From JAMCRM01 sp035561075 (GTDB lineage Bacteria; Acidobacteriota; Terriglobia; Bryobacterales; Bryobacteraceae): DNA of 64,000 nt. The notes below the pieces were generated by a model. It did no database searches, was not told the DNA's origin, and worked only from the letters and a program-made list of their open reading frames with translations. The DNA lies in assembly GCA_035561075.1 (NCBI GenBank), contig DATMYF010000137.1:1-64000 (forward strand), given 5' to 3'. A program made the position numbers and the translations under genes. Positions 22,845 through 31,197 of the stretch are shown one piece after another (position 1 is the first letter of the stretch; each line of letters begins with the position of its first letter).

Positions 22845-23791
22845 GCGGCTCCCCGTGCGTGCTGTGCGGCAAACGCGAATCCGCCACGCTCTTCACCTCC
22901 ACGGACCGGCTTTACGGCACCACTACCGAGCGCTTTCAGGTGGTGCGCTGCGCCCACTGCGGCCTCATGCGCCTGGAGCCGCGGCCGTCGCCGGAGCGCG
23001 TACGACAGTACTACCCCGGTAACTACTGGTTCGCGCCGGACGGCACCGCGGCGGGACGCATGGAGGAGGCCTACCGGCGGCTGGTTCTGCGGGACCATGT
23101 GGGGTTTGTGCGGCAGGCGGTGGAGTCGGCAGGCATCCCCGGGCCGGTCCTCGACGTGGGCTGCGGCGGCGGCCTGTTCCTCGGGATGATGCGGGAGCGC
23201 GGCTTTCGGGTGCTGGGGCTCGACTTTTCACCCGACGCGGCGCGCGTAGCGTGGCGGCGCAACGAGGTGCCGGCGGTGTGTGGGAATCTCGCGTGCGCTC
23301 CCCTGGCTCCAGAGAGCTGCGCGGCGGTTACGATGTTCCACGTTGTCGAACACCTGCACGATCCGGGTGCCTACCTTCAGGCCGCGCATGCCCTGCTGCG
23401 GCCGGGCGGACGCCTGGTAGTGCAGGTGCCGAACGCCGCCTGCTGGCAATTCCGCCTTTTAGGAGCGAGGTGGACCGGCGTGGACGTCCCACGCCACCTG
23501 ATCGACTTCCGCGCCTCGGACCTTGAAGCGCTGATCGTTTCCTGCGGCTTCGAAGTGATGCGGCGCAAGCACTTTTCGCTGCGCGACAATCCGGCGGGGT
23601 TGGCGAGCAGCATCGCTCCGGGGTTCGACCCCATGGCGAGGCGCATCCGGCGTGTCCCGGAGAGCGGCGCCGCGAAGCTTGCCAAGGACCTGCTGTATCT
23701 CGCGCTCGTCATGGCGGCGCTGCCGTTTGCGGCGCTCGAGGCGGCCTTCGGCGCCGGCTCTACCGTGATGGTCGAGGCGCGCAAGCCGTGA
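22841..23791 (+). CDS. SAM methyltransferase with N-terminal zinc-ribbon-like motif
   Basis: This 316-residue protein starts with two CxxC pairs (CVLCG near residue 6 and CAHCG near residue 40), a probable zinc knot. A class I methyltransferase domain follows: VLDVGCGGGLFLGMMRERGF (motif I), LGLDFSPDAARVAWRR, and VTMFHVVEHLHDPGAYLQAA with LRPGGRLVVQVPN. The C-terminus has a hydrophobic segment (LLYLALVMAALPFAALEAAF). This combination is common in methyltransferases of polysaccharide clusters. It overlaps the genes on both sides by four bases, so the three are probably translated as a unit. The substrate is unknown, likely a glycan or lipid-linked sugar. Confidence 0.85.
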   Translation: MSGSPCVLCGKRESATLFTSTDRLYGTTTERFQVVRCAHCGLMRLEPRPSPERVRQYYPGNYWFAPDGTAAGRMEEAYRRLVLRDHVGFVRQAVESAGIPGPVLDVGCGGGLFLGMMRERGFRVLGLDFSPDAARVAWRRNEVPAVCGNLACAPLAPESCAAVTMFHVVEHLHDPGAYLQAAHALLRPGGRLVVQVPNAACWQFRLLGARWTGVDVPRHLIDFRASDLEALIVSCGFEVMRRKHFSLRDNPAGLASSIAPGFDPMARRIRRVPESGAAKLAKDLLYLALVMAALPFAALEAAFGAGSTVMVEARKP

Positions 23792-24489
23792 GATACAGCG
23801 CGATTGCCGGACGCCTGCCACGCCCGCTCCGGCGCCACATCCTGCACTTTGAAGCGGCCATCGAAGATGCCGTCGCGGCGTTCGCAGCGGAACTGCGGCC
23901 GGGCGCGCGCGTGCTCGATGCCGGCGCCGGGGAAGGGCAGTACGCGGGGCACTTCAAACCGCATCGCTACTGCGGGGTGGATCTCGCGGTGGGGGATGCG
24001 CAGTGGGACTACACGCGCCTGGACGCCCTCGCCGACCTCACCCGGCTGCCGTTCGCGCCGGGCACCTTCGCCGCCGCCATCCACATCGTCACCCTGGAGC
24101 ATGTCCGGGAGCCGGGCTGCGTGCTGGCAGAAATCGCGCGCGCCCTTGAACCCGGGGGGCTGCTGCTGGTTGTGGCGCCGCACGAGTGGGAAGTGCACCA
24201 GGCGCCGCACGATTATTTTCGATACACGCGCCACGGCCTGGCCTACCTGCTGGAGAAGGCCGGGCTCGCGCCGATCGCGATCCAGCCGGTGGGCGGATAT
24301 TTCCGGCTGCTCGCCCGCCGGCTGATGAACGGGTTACAATTCTTCTCAGGCGGCCGCCGCTGGTTTCTGTTCGTCCCAGCCGCCCTCCTGCTGGTTCCTC
24401 CGGCACTGATCCTGCCCTATCTGGATTTTCTCGACCGGGACCGCAACTTCACGCTCGGATATATATGCACGGCAAGAAAACCTTTGTGA
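23788..24489 (+). CDS. Class I SAM methyltransferase
   Basis: A 233-residue enzyme (GTG start overlapping the previous stop). Motif I is VLDAGAGEGQYAGHF, followed by YCGVDLAVGDAQWDY, LPFAPGTFAAAIHIVTLEHV and the post-motif ALEPGGLLLVVAPHEWEVHQ. FRYTRHGLAYLLEKAGL is typical of UbiE/Methyltransf_11-type enzymes acting on sugars or lipids. The C-terminus carries hydrophobic segments (LFVPAALLLVPPALILPYLD), suggesting membrane contact. It is the third gene of the glycan cluster and overlaps the M28 peptidase start by 25 bp. The substrate is not known. Confidence 0.85.
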   Translation: MRYSAIAGRLPRPLRRHILHFEAAIEDAVAAFAAELRPGARVLDAGAGEGQYAGHFKPHRYCGVDLAVGDAQWDYTRLDALADLTRLPFAPGTFAAAIHIVTLEHVREPGCVLAEIARALEPGGLLLVVAPHEWEVHQAPHDYFRYTRHGLAYLLEKAGLAPIAIQPVGGYFRLLARRLMNGLQFFSGGRRWFLFVPAALLLVPPALILPYLDFLDRDRNFTLGYICTARKPL

Positions 24490-25337
24490 CGCTGGCGGCC
24501 GGTCTGCTCGCCCTGGGCGCGCAAGCGACCGAATTTAGCGGCGCACAGGCGCTCGAATACACGCGGCACGCAGTGGCATTCGGCCCGCGTCCGCCCGGGT
24601 CGGCGGCGCTCGAAAAGTTGCGTGCTTACATAGTGGCGGAGTTGAAGCCGCGGGGCTGCCAGGTTACCATGGATGCCTTCACGGCCCGCACGCCCATCGG
24701 CCCTATCGCCATGAAGAACATCGTCTGCCGTTTCCCTGGGACCTCCGGGCGCGCGGTAGCGATTACCGGACACTACGATACCAAGCTGTTCCGCGACTTC
24801 CGCTTCGTGGGCGCCGACGATGGCGGCTCCTCCACAGGCTTCCTGCTGGAAATGGCCCGCGCGCTCCAGGGACGGCCGCGTGTGGACGACGTTTACCTGG
24901 TATGGTTCGACGGCGAGGAGGCCATCGGGGAATGGTCCGCCGTGGACGGCCTCCACGGCAGCCGGAACCTCGCCGCGCGCTGGGCCGCCGACGGCACGCT
25001 TGGGCGCCTCAAGGCGCTCATCAATGTGGATATGATCGGGGATAAAGAGCTGGGGATCATGAAAGAGCTGAACTCGTCCCCGCGCCTGACCGCGTTAGTC
25101 TGGGACACCGCGCAGCGCCTGGGCTACAACAAGTACTTCCTCGAAAGCGGCGGCGCCACGGAGGACGATCACATTCCGTTCCTCCGTCGGGGTGTGGAGT
25201 CCCTGGACCTGATCGATTTCGATAAGAACTACTGGCACACCCCTAACGACACCATGGACAAGCTGAGCGCCCACAGCTTCGGCGTGGTGGGGACGGTGCT
25301 CATGAAAGTGCTGGACAGACTGGAAGGACAACGCTGA
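24465..25337 (+). CDS. Secreted M28-family peptidase or glutaminyl-cyclase-like hydrolase
   Basis: The ATG at 24465 gives 290 residues with a signal peptide (KTFVTLAAGLLALGAQA). The zinc-hydrolase ligands of clan MH are visible: H103 in ITGHYDTK, D118-D119 in VGADDGGSST, E151-E152 in WFDGEEAIGEW, an aspartate in NVDMIGD and the final histidine in NYWHTPND. The spacing, with WFDGEEA and NVDMIGD, resembles bacterial glutaminyl-peptide cyclases as much as aminopeptidases. The frame is open further upstream inside the methyltransferase gene, but the signal peptide settles the start. It is followed by truB with no gap. Confidence 0.85.
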   Translation: MHGKKTFVTLAAGLLALGAQATEFSGAQALEYTRHAVAFGPRPPGSAALEKLRAYIVAELKPRGCQVTMDAFTARTPIGPIAMKNIVCRFPGTSGRAVAITGHYDTKLFRDFRFVGADDGGSSTGFLLEMARALQGRPRVDDVYLVWFDGEEAIGEWSAVDGLHGSRNLAARWAADGTLGRLKALINVDMIGDKELGIMKELNSSPRLTALVWDTAQRLGYNKYFLESGGATEDDHIPFLRRGVESLDLIDFDKNYWHTPNDTMDKLSAHSFGVVGTVLMKVLDRLEGQR

Positions 25338-26219
25338 GTGGATGGAGCCATCGTAGTCGATAAGCCCGCGGGCTGGACGTCCCACGACGTGGTGGGGAAA
25401 CTGCGGCGTCTCGCCCGAACGAAAAAGGTGGGGCATCTGGGCACGCTCGACCCCATTGCCACGGGCGTGCTGCCCTTGGTGCTCAACCGCGCTACCCGCC
25501 TGGCCCGGTTCTATGTCCGCAGCGACAAGGTCTACCACGCGGTGGTGCGGTTCGGATACTCCACAACCACCTATGATCGCGCGGGAGAGCCGACCTCGCG
25601 CGAAACCGAGCCCGCCATTACGCGCGAGGAGATCGAACGGCATCTCGACCGGTTCCGCGGTGCCTTCCTGCAGACCCCGCCCCCGGTGTCGGCCAAGAAA
25701 GTAGATGGCGTGCGAGCCTACAAGCTGGTGCGCCAGAACGTGGCCGTGGAGTTGGAGCCGGTCGCTGTCGAGGTGTACGACCTCGAACTGCTGGAACTCA
25801 ACGGGGCTGAAGCCGTCATGCGCGCGCACTGCTCCGGCGGCACTTACATGCGGGCCATCGCGCACGACCTGGGAGAGGCCCTCGGCTGCGGCGCGCACCT
25901 GCGGGACCTGCGGCGCACTCTATCCGGTGAATTCAAGATCGAGCAGGCCAGGACCATCCCGGAGCTTGAGCAACTGGCGGCTGAAGACCGCATGGCTGAG
26001 GCCGTGATCCCCGCCGCCGAATTGCTGCCCGACATCACCGCCGTTTACGTGGACGAACTTGTGGTGAACCACATCCGGCAGGGGCGCAACTTCCCCGTCT
26101 CACCATTCCGCGCGAAGCCGGGTGGGCGCTTCGTGAAAGCCGTTTCGCGTGAAGGCGACCTGGTGGCCATCGGGGAAGCGGTGCTGCCGAACCTGTACCA
26201 TCCCGCGGTGGTGTTGTAA
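25338..26219 (+). CDS. truB: tRNA pseudouridine(55) synthase TruB
   Basis: TruB makes pseudouridine 55 in the T loop of tRNAs. The 293-residue protein shows DGAIVVDKPAGWTSHDVVGK, then the catalytic-aspartate region GHLGTLDPIATGVLPLVLN and YHAVVRFGYSTTTYDRAGEP. Later come the substrate-binding SGGTYMRAIAHDLGEALG and a PUA-like C-terminus. The GTG at 25338 directly follows the M28 stop, and an SD-like GGAAGG lies 11 bp upstream within the M28 gene. In many genomes truB sits with rbfA and infB, which is not the case here. The gene is convergent with an outer-membrane protein gene, eight bases away. Confidence 0.96.
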   Translation: MDGAIVVDKPAGWTSHDVVGKLRRLARTKKVGHLGTLDPIATGVLPLVLNRATRLARFYVRSDKVYHAVVRFGYSTTTYDRAGEPTSRETEPAITREEIERHLDRFRGAFLQTPPPVSAKKVDGVRAYKLVRQNVAVELEPVAVEVYDLELLELNGAEAVMRAHCSGGTYMRAIAHDLGEALGCGAHLRDLRRTLSGEFKIEQARTIPELEQLAAEDRMAEAVIPAAELLPDITAVYVDELVVNHIRQGRNFPVSPFRAKPGGRFVKAVSREGDLVAIGEAVLPNLYHPAVVL

Positions 26220-26227
26220 GGCGCGGC

Positions 26228-26725
26228 CTACTGGAACTGCCAGAAGACGCCCAGAGAGAAGCGCGTGAAGCGGTTGTCGCCGAGGAAGCCCTTGATCTCC
26301 GGGCGAATCCCGAGATTTTCCGTAAGGTAGTACCGCGCGCCGCCGCTCAGGTTGACGGCGAAATCGGTGTCGCTGCCGAACGGCCCGCCGACGTGCACGA
26401 GGCCGATTCCTACTCCCACGTAGGGGGCCAGGCGCTGGATGTGCCCCGGGAAGCGCACCTGTACTCCGCCATTGAAGTCCCACAGGTTCGATCGGAAGCC
26501 GCGGGGACCCCCCAGCGGCGCATAGCTGAACTCCGCGTTGGGGACCAGGTGCCGGGAGGTCGGGTACGCGAACCCGGCGCCCACCGTCGGGTGTGAGCCA
26601 ACTCCGAAAACGCCGCCGAAGAAACCAGTGACTTCCCCTACTTCCACTTCCGCATCTTGGGCGGAGAGCGCCGGCGCTAATATCATTGCCAACGCAAAGA
26701 ATGAAATCCGGATGGAATATCGCAT
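26228..26725 (-). CDS. Outer-membrane beta-barrel protein, OmpW/OmpA-barrel size
   Basis: A 165-residue exported protein. The signal peptide ends at about SAQ (residues 1-22). The rest shows alternating amphipathic strands (VGAGFAYPTSRHLVPNAEF, APYVGVGIGLVHVGGPFGSD, FAVNLSGGARYYLTENLGIR) and ends FSLGVFWQFQ, with a terminal aromatic as in BamA-dependent barrels. Eight strands fit the length. The function is unknown. It is of the same general type as the broken barrel gene at 31198 but not a copy of it. Confidence 0.72.
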   Translation of the reverse strand: MRYSIRISFFALAMILAPALSAQDAEVEVGEVTGFFGGVFGVGSHPTVGAGFAYPTSRHLVPNAEFSYAPLGGPRGFRSNLWDFNGGVQVRFPGHIQRLAPYVGVGIGLVHVGGPFGSDTDFAVNLSGGARYYLTENLGIRPEIKGFLGDNRFTRFSLGVFWQFQ

Positions 26726-26835
26726 CGGTTTCGTAGACGCGTGCCACCGGGAGCGGTTGCACGAACAGTCTTGGCGTATTCTGGATGTAACATCGTGTAC
26801 CTGAATTCTTTCTGCGTTCGCGGCGGTCGCGCCCG

Positions 26836-27204
26836 GTGAAGTACCTGCTGGTAATGGCCGGCGGCGCCGCGGGCACGCTCTTACGCTACGTGGTAGGCGC
26901 CACCATCATGAGCCGGTACGGGGGACGCTTTCCGCTCGGCACCCTGGCCGTGAACCTGAGCGGGTCATTCCTCATCGGCCTCGCGATGACGCTGCTGACC
27001 GAGCGTTTCGCCCCGCATCCGAACCTGCGGCTGTTCCTGGTAATCGGTCTTCTAGGCGGCTACACCACCTTTTCGAGCTTCGAGTGGGAGACCTACGCTG
27101 CCATGCGTGAAGGCGGCACGTGGCTGGGCCTGGCCAATATAGCCGGCAGCGTGACGCTGGGGTACGCGGCGGTGTGGCTCGGGGTGATGCTGGGACGGCG
27201 GTGA
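26836..27204 (+). CDS. crcB: Fluoride channel CrcB/Fluc
   Basis: CrcB forms a dual-topology dimeric channel that lets fluoride out of the cell. The 122-residue protein has four helices and the family motifs GGAAGTLLRYVVG, GTLAVNLSGSFLIG and the pore-lining GLLGGYTTFSSFEWE. GTG start. Only one copy is visible, so a homodimer is expected. I looked for the fluoride riboswitch (crcB RNA) in the 110 bp upstream and saw no match. It ends one base before the convergent MFS gene. Confidence 0.95.
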   Translation: MKYLLVMAGGAAGTLLRYVVGATIMSRYGGRFPLGTLAVNLSGSFLIGLAMTLLTERFAPHPNLRLFLVIGLLGGYTTFSSFEWETYAAMREGGTWLGLANIAGSVTLGYAAVWLGVMLGRR

Positions 27205-27205
27205 A

Positions 27206-28417
27206 TCAAAGCCGGCTGCGGTTCCAAAGCACCAGGACGGCGCCGGATGCCATGAGGATGCCCGCGGCGATGAAGCCGGCCGCCGGGGAGACCGCCGTCC
27301 ATAGGGTCCCCACCAGGACGCTCGCCACCAGATCGCCGACGCCGTTCACCGAACCCATCAGCCCGTAGGCGGTACCGCGCGATTCGAGCGGCACCAGGTC
27401 TGCCGGGATGGCTCCCTCGAGCGCATCCTCCATCGCGATATATACCCCGGCCGCGCCAAACAGCAACGCCAGCCACACCGGCCCGGAGATGTTCCAGGCA
27501 AAAACCACGGCTACCGCGAACGAGGTTAAAGCCCCGGCGACGTATCCTGCCGCGAGCAGCCTTTGCTTGTCCATACGGTCAGCCACTAGCCCCACGGGGA
27601 AGGATGCGGCGGCGTATAGCCCGTTGCGCACCACGTAGAGCAGCGCCCCCGCCTGGGCCGCACGAACCATCCCCAGATGCGGTTCCAGCAGTTGCGCGGC
27701 ACCCAGCACCAGCAGGGTGTGGGAGAAGTCGCCCGCGCCGAACAGGCCCACCCCGGTGAGGAACCGCAGGTAGGGCTTGGGGAGGTTGCGCACCGAGATC
27801 CACAGCCGGAGGTGACGGTCCGGCGGCCGTCGCGTTTCCCGTACAAGGATGAGGATGGAGGCGACCGCCACAATGCCCGGGACCAGCGAGAACAGGAACA
27901 CCCCGCGGAAGGGCGCGTCCGGCATGGGGGCAGGCAGCATTCCGAGCAGAGCCACGCCGATGAGCGGCCCCAGTACCGCGCCCATTGTGTCGCCCGCGCG
28001 ATGCAGCCCGAAGGCGCGGCCGCGCGTCTCGGCGTCCACGGATTCCGCCAGCATGGCGTCCCGCAAGGGCCCGCGGATGCCCTTGCCGAACCAGGCTATC
28101 ATCCGTCCCGCCAGCACCAGCGGCCACGAGACCGCCAGGGCGAACAGCGCCAGAGCAGTGCCCGAAAGGAAGTAGCCGAAGGCCACAATTCCCTTGCGGT
28201 GGCCGATGCGGTCGGAATACCAGCCGGCACCCAGTTTGACGAAGCTCGCCAGGGCGTCGGCGGCGCCCTCGATCCACCCGAGCGCCGCGGCGGCCACCCC
28301 GATCGTGTTGAGGAAACCCGGCAGCACGGCGGTAACCATCTCATAGCCAACATCGGCGCAGAAACTGGTGATGGTCAGGCCCGTTACGTTTCGGTTCAGC
28401 CACTTTGGCACGCGCAT
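27206..28417 (-). CDS. MFS transporter, 403 aa
   Basis: A 12-helix major-facilitator protein. The N-terminus reads WLNRNVTGLTITSFCADVGY. GWYSDRIGHRKGIVAFGYFL is the helix 2-3 A motif, and WFGKGIRGPLRDAMLAE the helix 4-5 region. The central loop has VRETRRPPDRHLR, and the second half repeats the A-like motif as GLVADRMDKQRLL. GKGIRGPLRD is characteristic of a group of MFS proteins annotated as multidrug or nitrate/fosmidomycin-type transporters, but the substrate cannot be inferred. It runs convergent to crcB with one base between the stop codons. The intergenic region with trxB is short (71 bp) and divergent. Confidence 0.88.
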   Translation of the reverse strand: MRVPKWLNRNVTGLTITSFCADVGYEMVTAVLPGFLNTIGVAAAALGWIEGAADALASFVKLGAGWYSDRIGHRKGIVAFGYFLSGTALALFALAVSWPLVLAGRMIAWFGKGIRGPLRDAMLAESVDAETRGRAFGLHRAGDTMGAVLGPLIGVALLGMLPAPMPDAPFRGVFLFSLVPGIVAVASILILVRETRRPPDRHLRLWISVRNLPKPYLRFLTGVGLFGAGDFSHTLLVLGAAQLLEPHLGMVRAAQAGALLYVVRNGLYAAASFPVGLVADRMDKQRLLAAGYVAGALTSFAVAVVFAWNISGPVWLALLFGAAGVYIAMEDALEGAIPADLVPLESRGTAYGLMGSVNGVGDLVASVLVGTLWTAVSPAAGFIAAGILMASGAVLVLWNRSRL

Positions 28418-28488
28418 CCGCAGAATCCATTATGCGCCCCCTGCGCGGCGCTCCATGCTAAATTGAAAAGTCGATCTCACCGGTACAC

Positions 28489-29418
28489 ATGGCGATACGC
28501 AATGTAGTGATTGTGGGCTCCGGCTGCGCGGGTAACACCGCCGCCATCTACGCCGCACGGGCCAACCTGAAGCCTCTTGTGGTGACGGGACATGAGGGCG
28601 GGGGGCAGCTTTCGCTCACCACCCTGGTGGAGAACTTCCCCGGTTTCCCCGAAGGAATCCAGGGCCCCGACCTGGTGGAGAACATGAAGCGCCAGGCGCA
28701 GAACTTCGGCGCCGAGTACTTGCACGGCGCGGTCACCGAGGCCGACCTCTCCCAGCGCCCCTTCCGCCTGAGCATCGAAGGCGAGCACGTGGAGGCACGG
28801 ACGCTGATCATCGCCTCGGGCGCGTCGGCACGCTGGCTCGGGCTTCCCTCCGAGCAGAAGCTGATCGGGCACGGCGTGAGTTCCTGCGCCACCTGCGACG
28901 GTTTCTTCTACCGCGATAAAAAGATCATGGTGGTGGGAGGCGGCGATTCCGCCATGGAAGAGGCCAACTTCCTCACGCGTTTCGGGCGCGAAGTTGCCGT
29001 GGTGCACCGGCGCGACGTCTTCCGTGCTTCGAAGATCATGCTGGACCGCGCCCGCGCGAACCCCAAGATCAAGCTCGTCACCAACGCCGTGATCGATGAC
29101 GTGTACGACGTCGAGCAGGGCGTGGTCACGGGTGTCAAACTGCGCAACGTCGTTAGCGGGGACACGTGGAAGCAGGATGTGGACGGGCTGTTCGTGGCCA
29201 TCGGCCATATCCCCAACACGGCGGTGTTCCGCGGCCAGATCGAAACCGATGAGGACGGCTACATCGTGTCGATGGGCGGCGCCCGCACCAGCGTATCGGG
29301 CGTTTTTCACGCGGGCGACGTGCAGGATCGCATTTACAGGCAGGCCATCACGGCCTCAGCGGCGGGTTGCATGGCGGCCATCGAAGTGGAAAGATTCCTG
29401 GAATCAGAAGGTCACTAG
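28489..29418 (+). CDS. trxB: Thioredoxin reductase (TrxB-like)
   Basis: The 309-residue flavoprotein transfers electrons from NADPH to thioredoxin through FAD and a CxxC disulfide. It has the FAD motif near the N-terminus, the active site CATC (C133/C136 in SSCATCDGFF), the NADPH motif GGGDSAMEEA, the HRRDVFRAS segment and the C-terminal FAD motif GVFHAGDVQDRIYRQAITAS. One oddity is GSGCAGNTAA at residues 10-19, where the usual GSGPAGxTAA has proline, so C13 stands near the FAD pyrophosphate. It is followed by ridA 17 bp downstream. A true TrxB is most likely; partner thioredoxins lie outside the window. Confidence 0.94.
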   Translation: MAIRNVVIVGSGCAGNTAAIYAARANLKPLVVTGHEGGGQLSLTTLVENFPGFPEGIQGPDLVENMKRQAQNFGAEYLHGAVTEADLSQRPFRLSIEGEHVEARTLIIASGASARWLGLPSEQKLIGHGVSSCATCDGFFYRDKKIMVVGGGDSAMEEANFLTRFGREVAVVHRRDVFRASKIMLDRARANPKIKLVTNAVIDDVYDVEQGVVTGVKLRNVVSGDTWKQDVDGLFVAIGHIPNTAVFRGQIETDEDGYIVSMGGARTSVSGVFHAGDVQDRIYRQAITASAAGCMAAIEVERFLESEGH

Positions 29419-29435
29419 TTCAAGGAGCAGCAGGA

Positions 29436-29822
29436 ATGATCGAGCGAATTACCCCTCCGGGCGTCCCCGTGCCACGTGGACCCTACTCTCCGGCTGTGTG
29501 CGCCGGTGGTTTTATCTTCGTCGCGGGGCAGGGGCCCATTGACGCCGTCAAGAATGAGATGTCGCTGGGCGACATCGCGCACGAGACGCGCCTGACCCTG
29601 AACAACATCAAGACCATTCTTGCGGGCTGTGGCGCCACCATGCAGGATGTGGTGAAGTGTTCCGTGTTCCTGGCGGATGGTAAGGATTTCGCCGCCATGA
29701 ACGCGGTCTACGCCGAGTTCTTCGGCGAGGCCAAACCCGCCCGGACGACGGTGGCGTGCCAGTTCGCGATCCCGAACATGAAGGTGGAGATCGACTGCAT
29801 CGCCTATAAGCCGCGGAAGTAG
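29436..29822 (+). CDS. ridA: RidA-family enamine/imine deaminase
   Basis: RidA (YjgF/YER057c/UK114) hydrolyses reactive 2-aminoacrylate and related enamines made by PLP enzymes. The 128-residue protein shows PRGPYSPAVCAGGFIFVAGQ, TRLTLNNIKTILAGCGATMQ, FFGEAKPARTTVACQFAIPN and the end VEIDCIAYK. The active-site arginine is in PARTTV. The SD AAGGAG precedes ATG 29436; an open frame upstream overlaps trxB and is rejected. It forms a likely operon with trxB before it and the amidohydrolase six bases after it. Confidence 0.94.
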   Translation: MIERITPPGVPVPRGPYSPAVCAGGFIFVAGQGPIDAVKNEMSLGDIAHETRLTLNNIKTILAGCGATMQDVVKCSVFLADGKDFAAMNAVYAEFFGEAKPARTTVACQFAIPNMKVEIDCIAYKPRK

Positions 29823-29828
29823 CGGCTG

Positions 29829-30710
29829 ATGCTGTCGCGGCGGGCATTCACGAGTTCTATGCTGGCGGCGCCGCTCGGTGCCGCCAGACCCGGCTGGATC
29901 GACGCCCACTCCCACGTGTGGACGCCGGACCGGAGGCGCTATCCCCTGGCCGCCGGTTTCACGCCGGACCACATGAAGCCCGCGAGTTTCACCCCCGAAG
30001 AACTGCTGGCCCAGGCGCGTCCGGCGGGTGTCGAACGGGTGGTGCTTATTCAGATCAGCTTCTACGGGGTGAATAACTCCTACATGCTGGACAGCATGGC
30101 GCGCTTCCCAGGGATGTTCTCCGGGGTGGCGGTCATCGATGAGAACGACAACCCCGCCGCCACCATGCGCCGCCTGAAGCGAGCCGGTGTGCGGGGGTTC
30201 CGCATCCGGCCCCGCACACCAGAGTGGCTGGACGGACCGGGTATGGCAGCCATGTGGAAGTGCGGCGCCGCCGAGGGCCTGGCGATGTGTCCCCTGATGG
30301 ACCCCGGGGCGCTGCCCGCGCTCGACCGCATGTGCCGCCGCCACCCCGAAACTACTGTGGTGATCGACCACTTCGCCCGCGTGGGCGCCGGCGGGGAGAT
30401 CCGGGAAGCCGACGTGAAGCAGCTCTGCGGGCTTGCGGCGCACCCCCGGGTGCACGTGAAGCTCTCGGCGTTCTATACCTTGGGGAAGGCGCAGTACCCG
30501 TACCTCGACCTCATCCCCATGATCAGGCGCCTCTACGACGTCTACGGTCCGCGGCGCCTCATGTGGGCCAGCGACTGCCCCTACCAGCTTCAGAACGGCA
30601 ATACTTACCGCGGCTCGATCGAGCTCATCCGCGACCGGCTGGATTTCCTCACACCCGCCGACCGGGACTGGCTGCTGCGCGATACCGCCGCACGCGTCTT
30701 CTTTAGCTAG
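29829..30710 (+). CDS. Amidohydrolase_2-family metal-dependent hydrolase, exported by Tat-like signal
   Basis: A 293-residue protein with a short twin-arginine-like leader (SRRAFTSSMLAAPLG). The TIM-barrel starts at GWIDAHSHVWTPD, which gives the first metal histidines. It continues through ERVVLIQISFYG, HPETTVVIDHFARVG, VHVKLSAFY and RRLMWASDCPYQ, with the catalytic aspartate in ASDCP. These belong to the Amidohydrolase_2 family (2-pyrone-4,6-dicarboxylate and L-fuconolactone hydrolase relatives). It starts six bases after ridA. The substrate is unknown, a lactone being likely. The RR motif suggests folding in the cytoplasm before export. Confidence 0.85.
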   Translation: MLSRRAFTSSMLAAPLGAARPGWIDAHSHVWTPDRRRYPLAAGFTPDHMKPASFTPEELLAQARPAGVERVVLIQISFYGVNNSYMLDSMARFPGMFSGVAVIDENDNPAATMRRLKRAGVRGFRIRPRTPEWLDGPGMAAMWKCGAAEGLAMCPLMDPGALPALDRMCRRHPETTVVIDHFARVGAGGEIREADVKQLCGLAAHPRVHVKLSAFYTLGKAQYPYLDLIPMIRRLYDVYGPRRLMWASDCPYQLQNGNTYRGSIELIRDRLDFLTPADRDWLLRDTAARVFFS

Positions 30711-30728
30711 TCGTGCCAAACTGAAGGC

Positions 30729-31121
30729 ATGGATGTCTGGCGCACCATCGCCGAACGGAAGATTCGGGAGGCCATGGACGAGGGGGAGTTTCAAAACCTG
30801 GAGGGCACCGGGGCGCCGCTCGACCTCGCCGAGGAGCCGTTCACGGACCCATCGCTCCGCATGGCGCACCGGCTGCTTCGCAATAATGGCTTCGCGCCGG
30901 CGTGGATCGAGGATGCCCGGGAGATAGAGGCCGAATCGCACCGCTTGCGCACCGATCTCGCCCGCTCGGGGGGTGAGCCCGAAGCTGTCGAGCGCTTCCG
31001 CCGCGGCGCCGCCCAGGTTAACCGGCGCATCGCATCTTACAACCTTCGCACTCCCGCTGCGCAAACGCAGAAGCTGCCCCTCGATGTCGAGCGGGAGATC
31101 GCTCGCATTCTTTCCCGGTAG
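30729..31121 (+). CDS. DUF1992 / DnaJ-homologue-type small protein
   Basis: A 130-residue protein with the DUF1992 core: ERKIREAMDEGEFQNLEGTG, then a proline-leucine loop and RMAHRLLRNNGFAPAWIEDA. This family, known as DnaJ homologue subfamily C member 28-like, is a short helical domain without the HPD J-domain. Its function is not established. The C-terminal half is helical and basic (RRGAAQVNRRIASYN). ATG 30729 is preceded by GAAGG. It is 18 bp from the amidohydrolase gene and probably in the same operon. Confidence 0.85.
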   Translation: MDVWRTIAERKIREAMDEGEFQNLEGTGAPLDLAEEPFTDPSLRMAHRLLRNNGFAPAWIEDAREIEAESHRLRTDLARSGGEPEAVERFRRGAAQVNRRIASYNLRTPAAQTQKLPLDVEREIARILSR

Positions 31122-31197
31122 TCGCCCGCTCGATCCCATGAAGGTGCTGCGGTACGAATAGGTGTAGTCGAATCGTGCGCTCGCCGGTCTTAGTCTG

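Noticed and set aside
26726..26835. Possible fluoride (crcB) riboswitch
   Set aside because: I could not find the conserved stem and loop motifs in the 110 bp before crcB.
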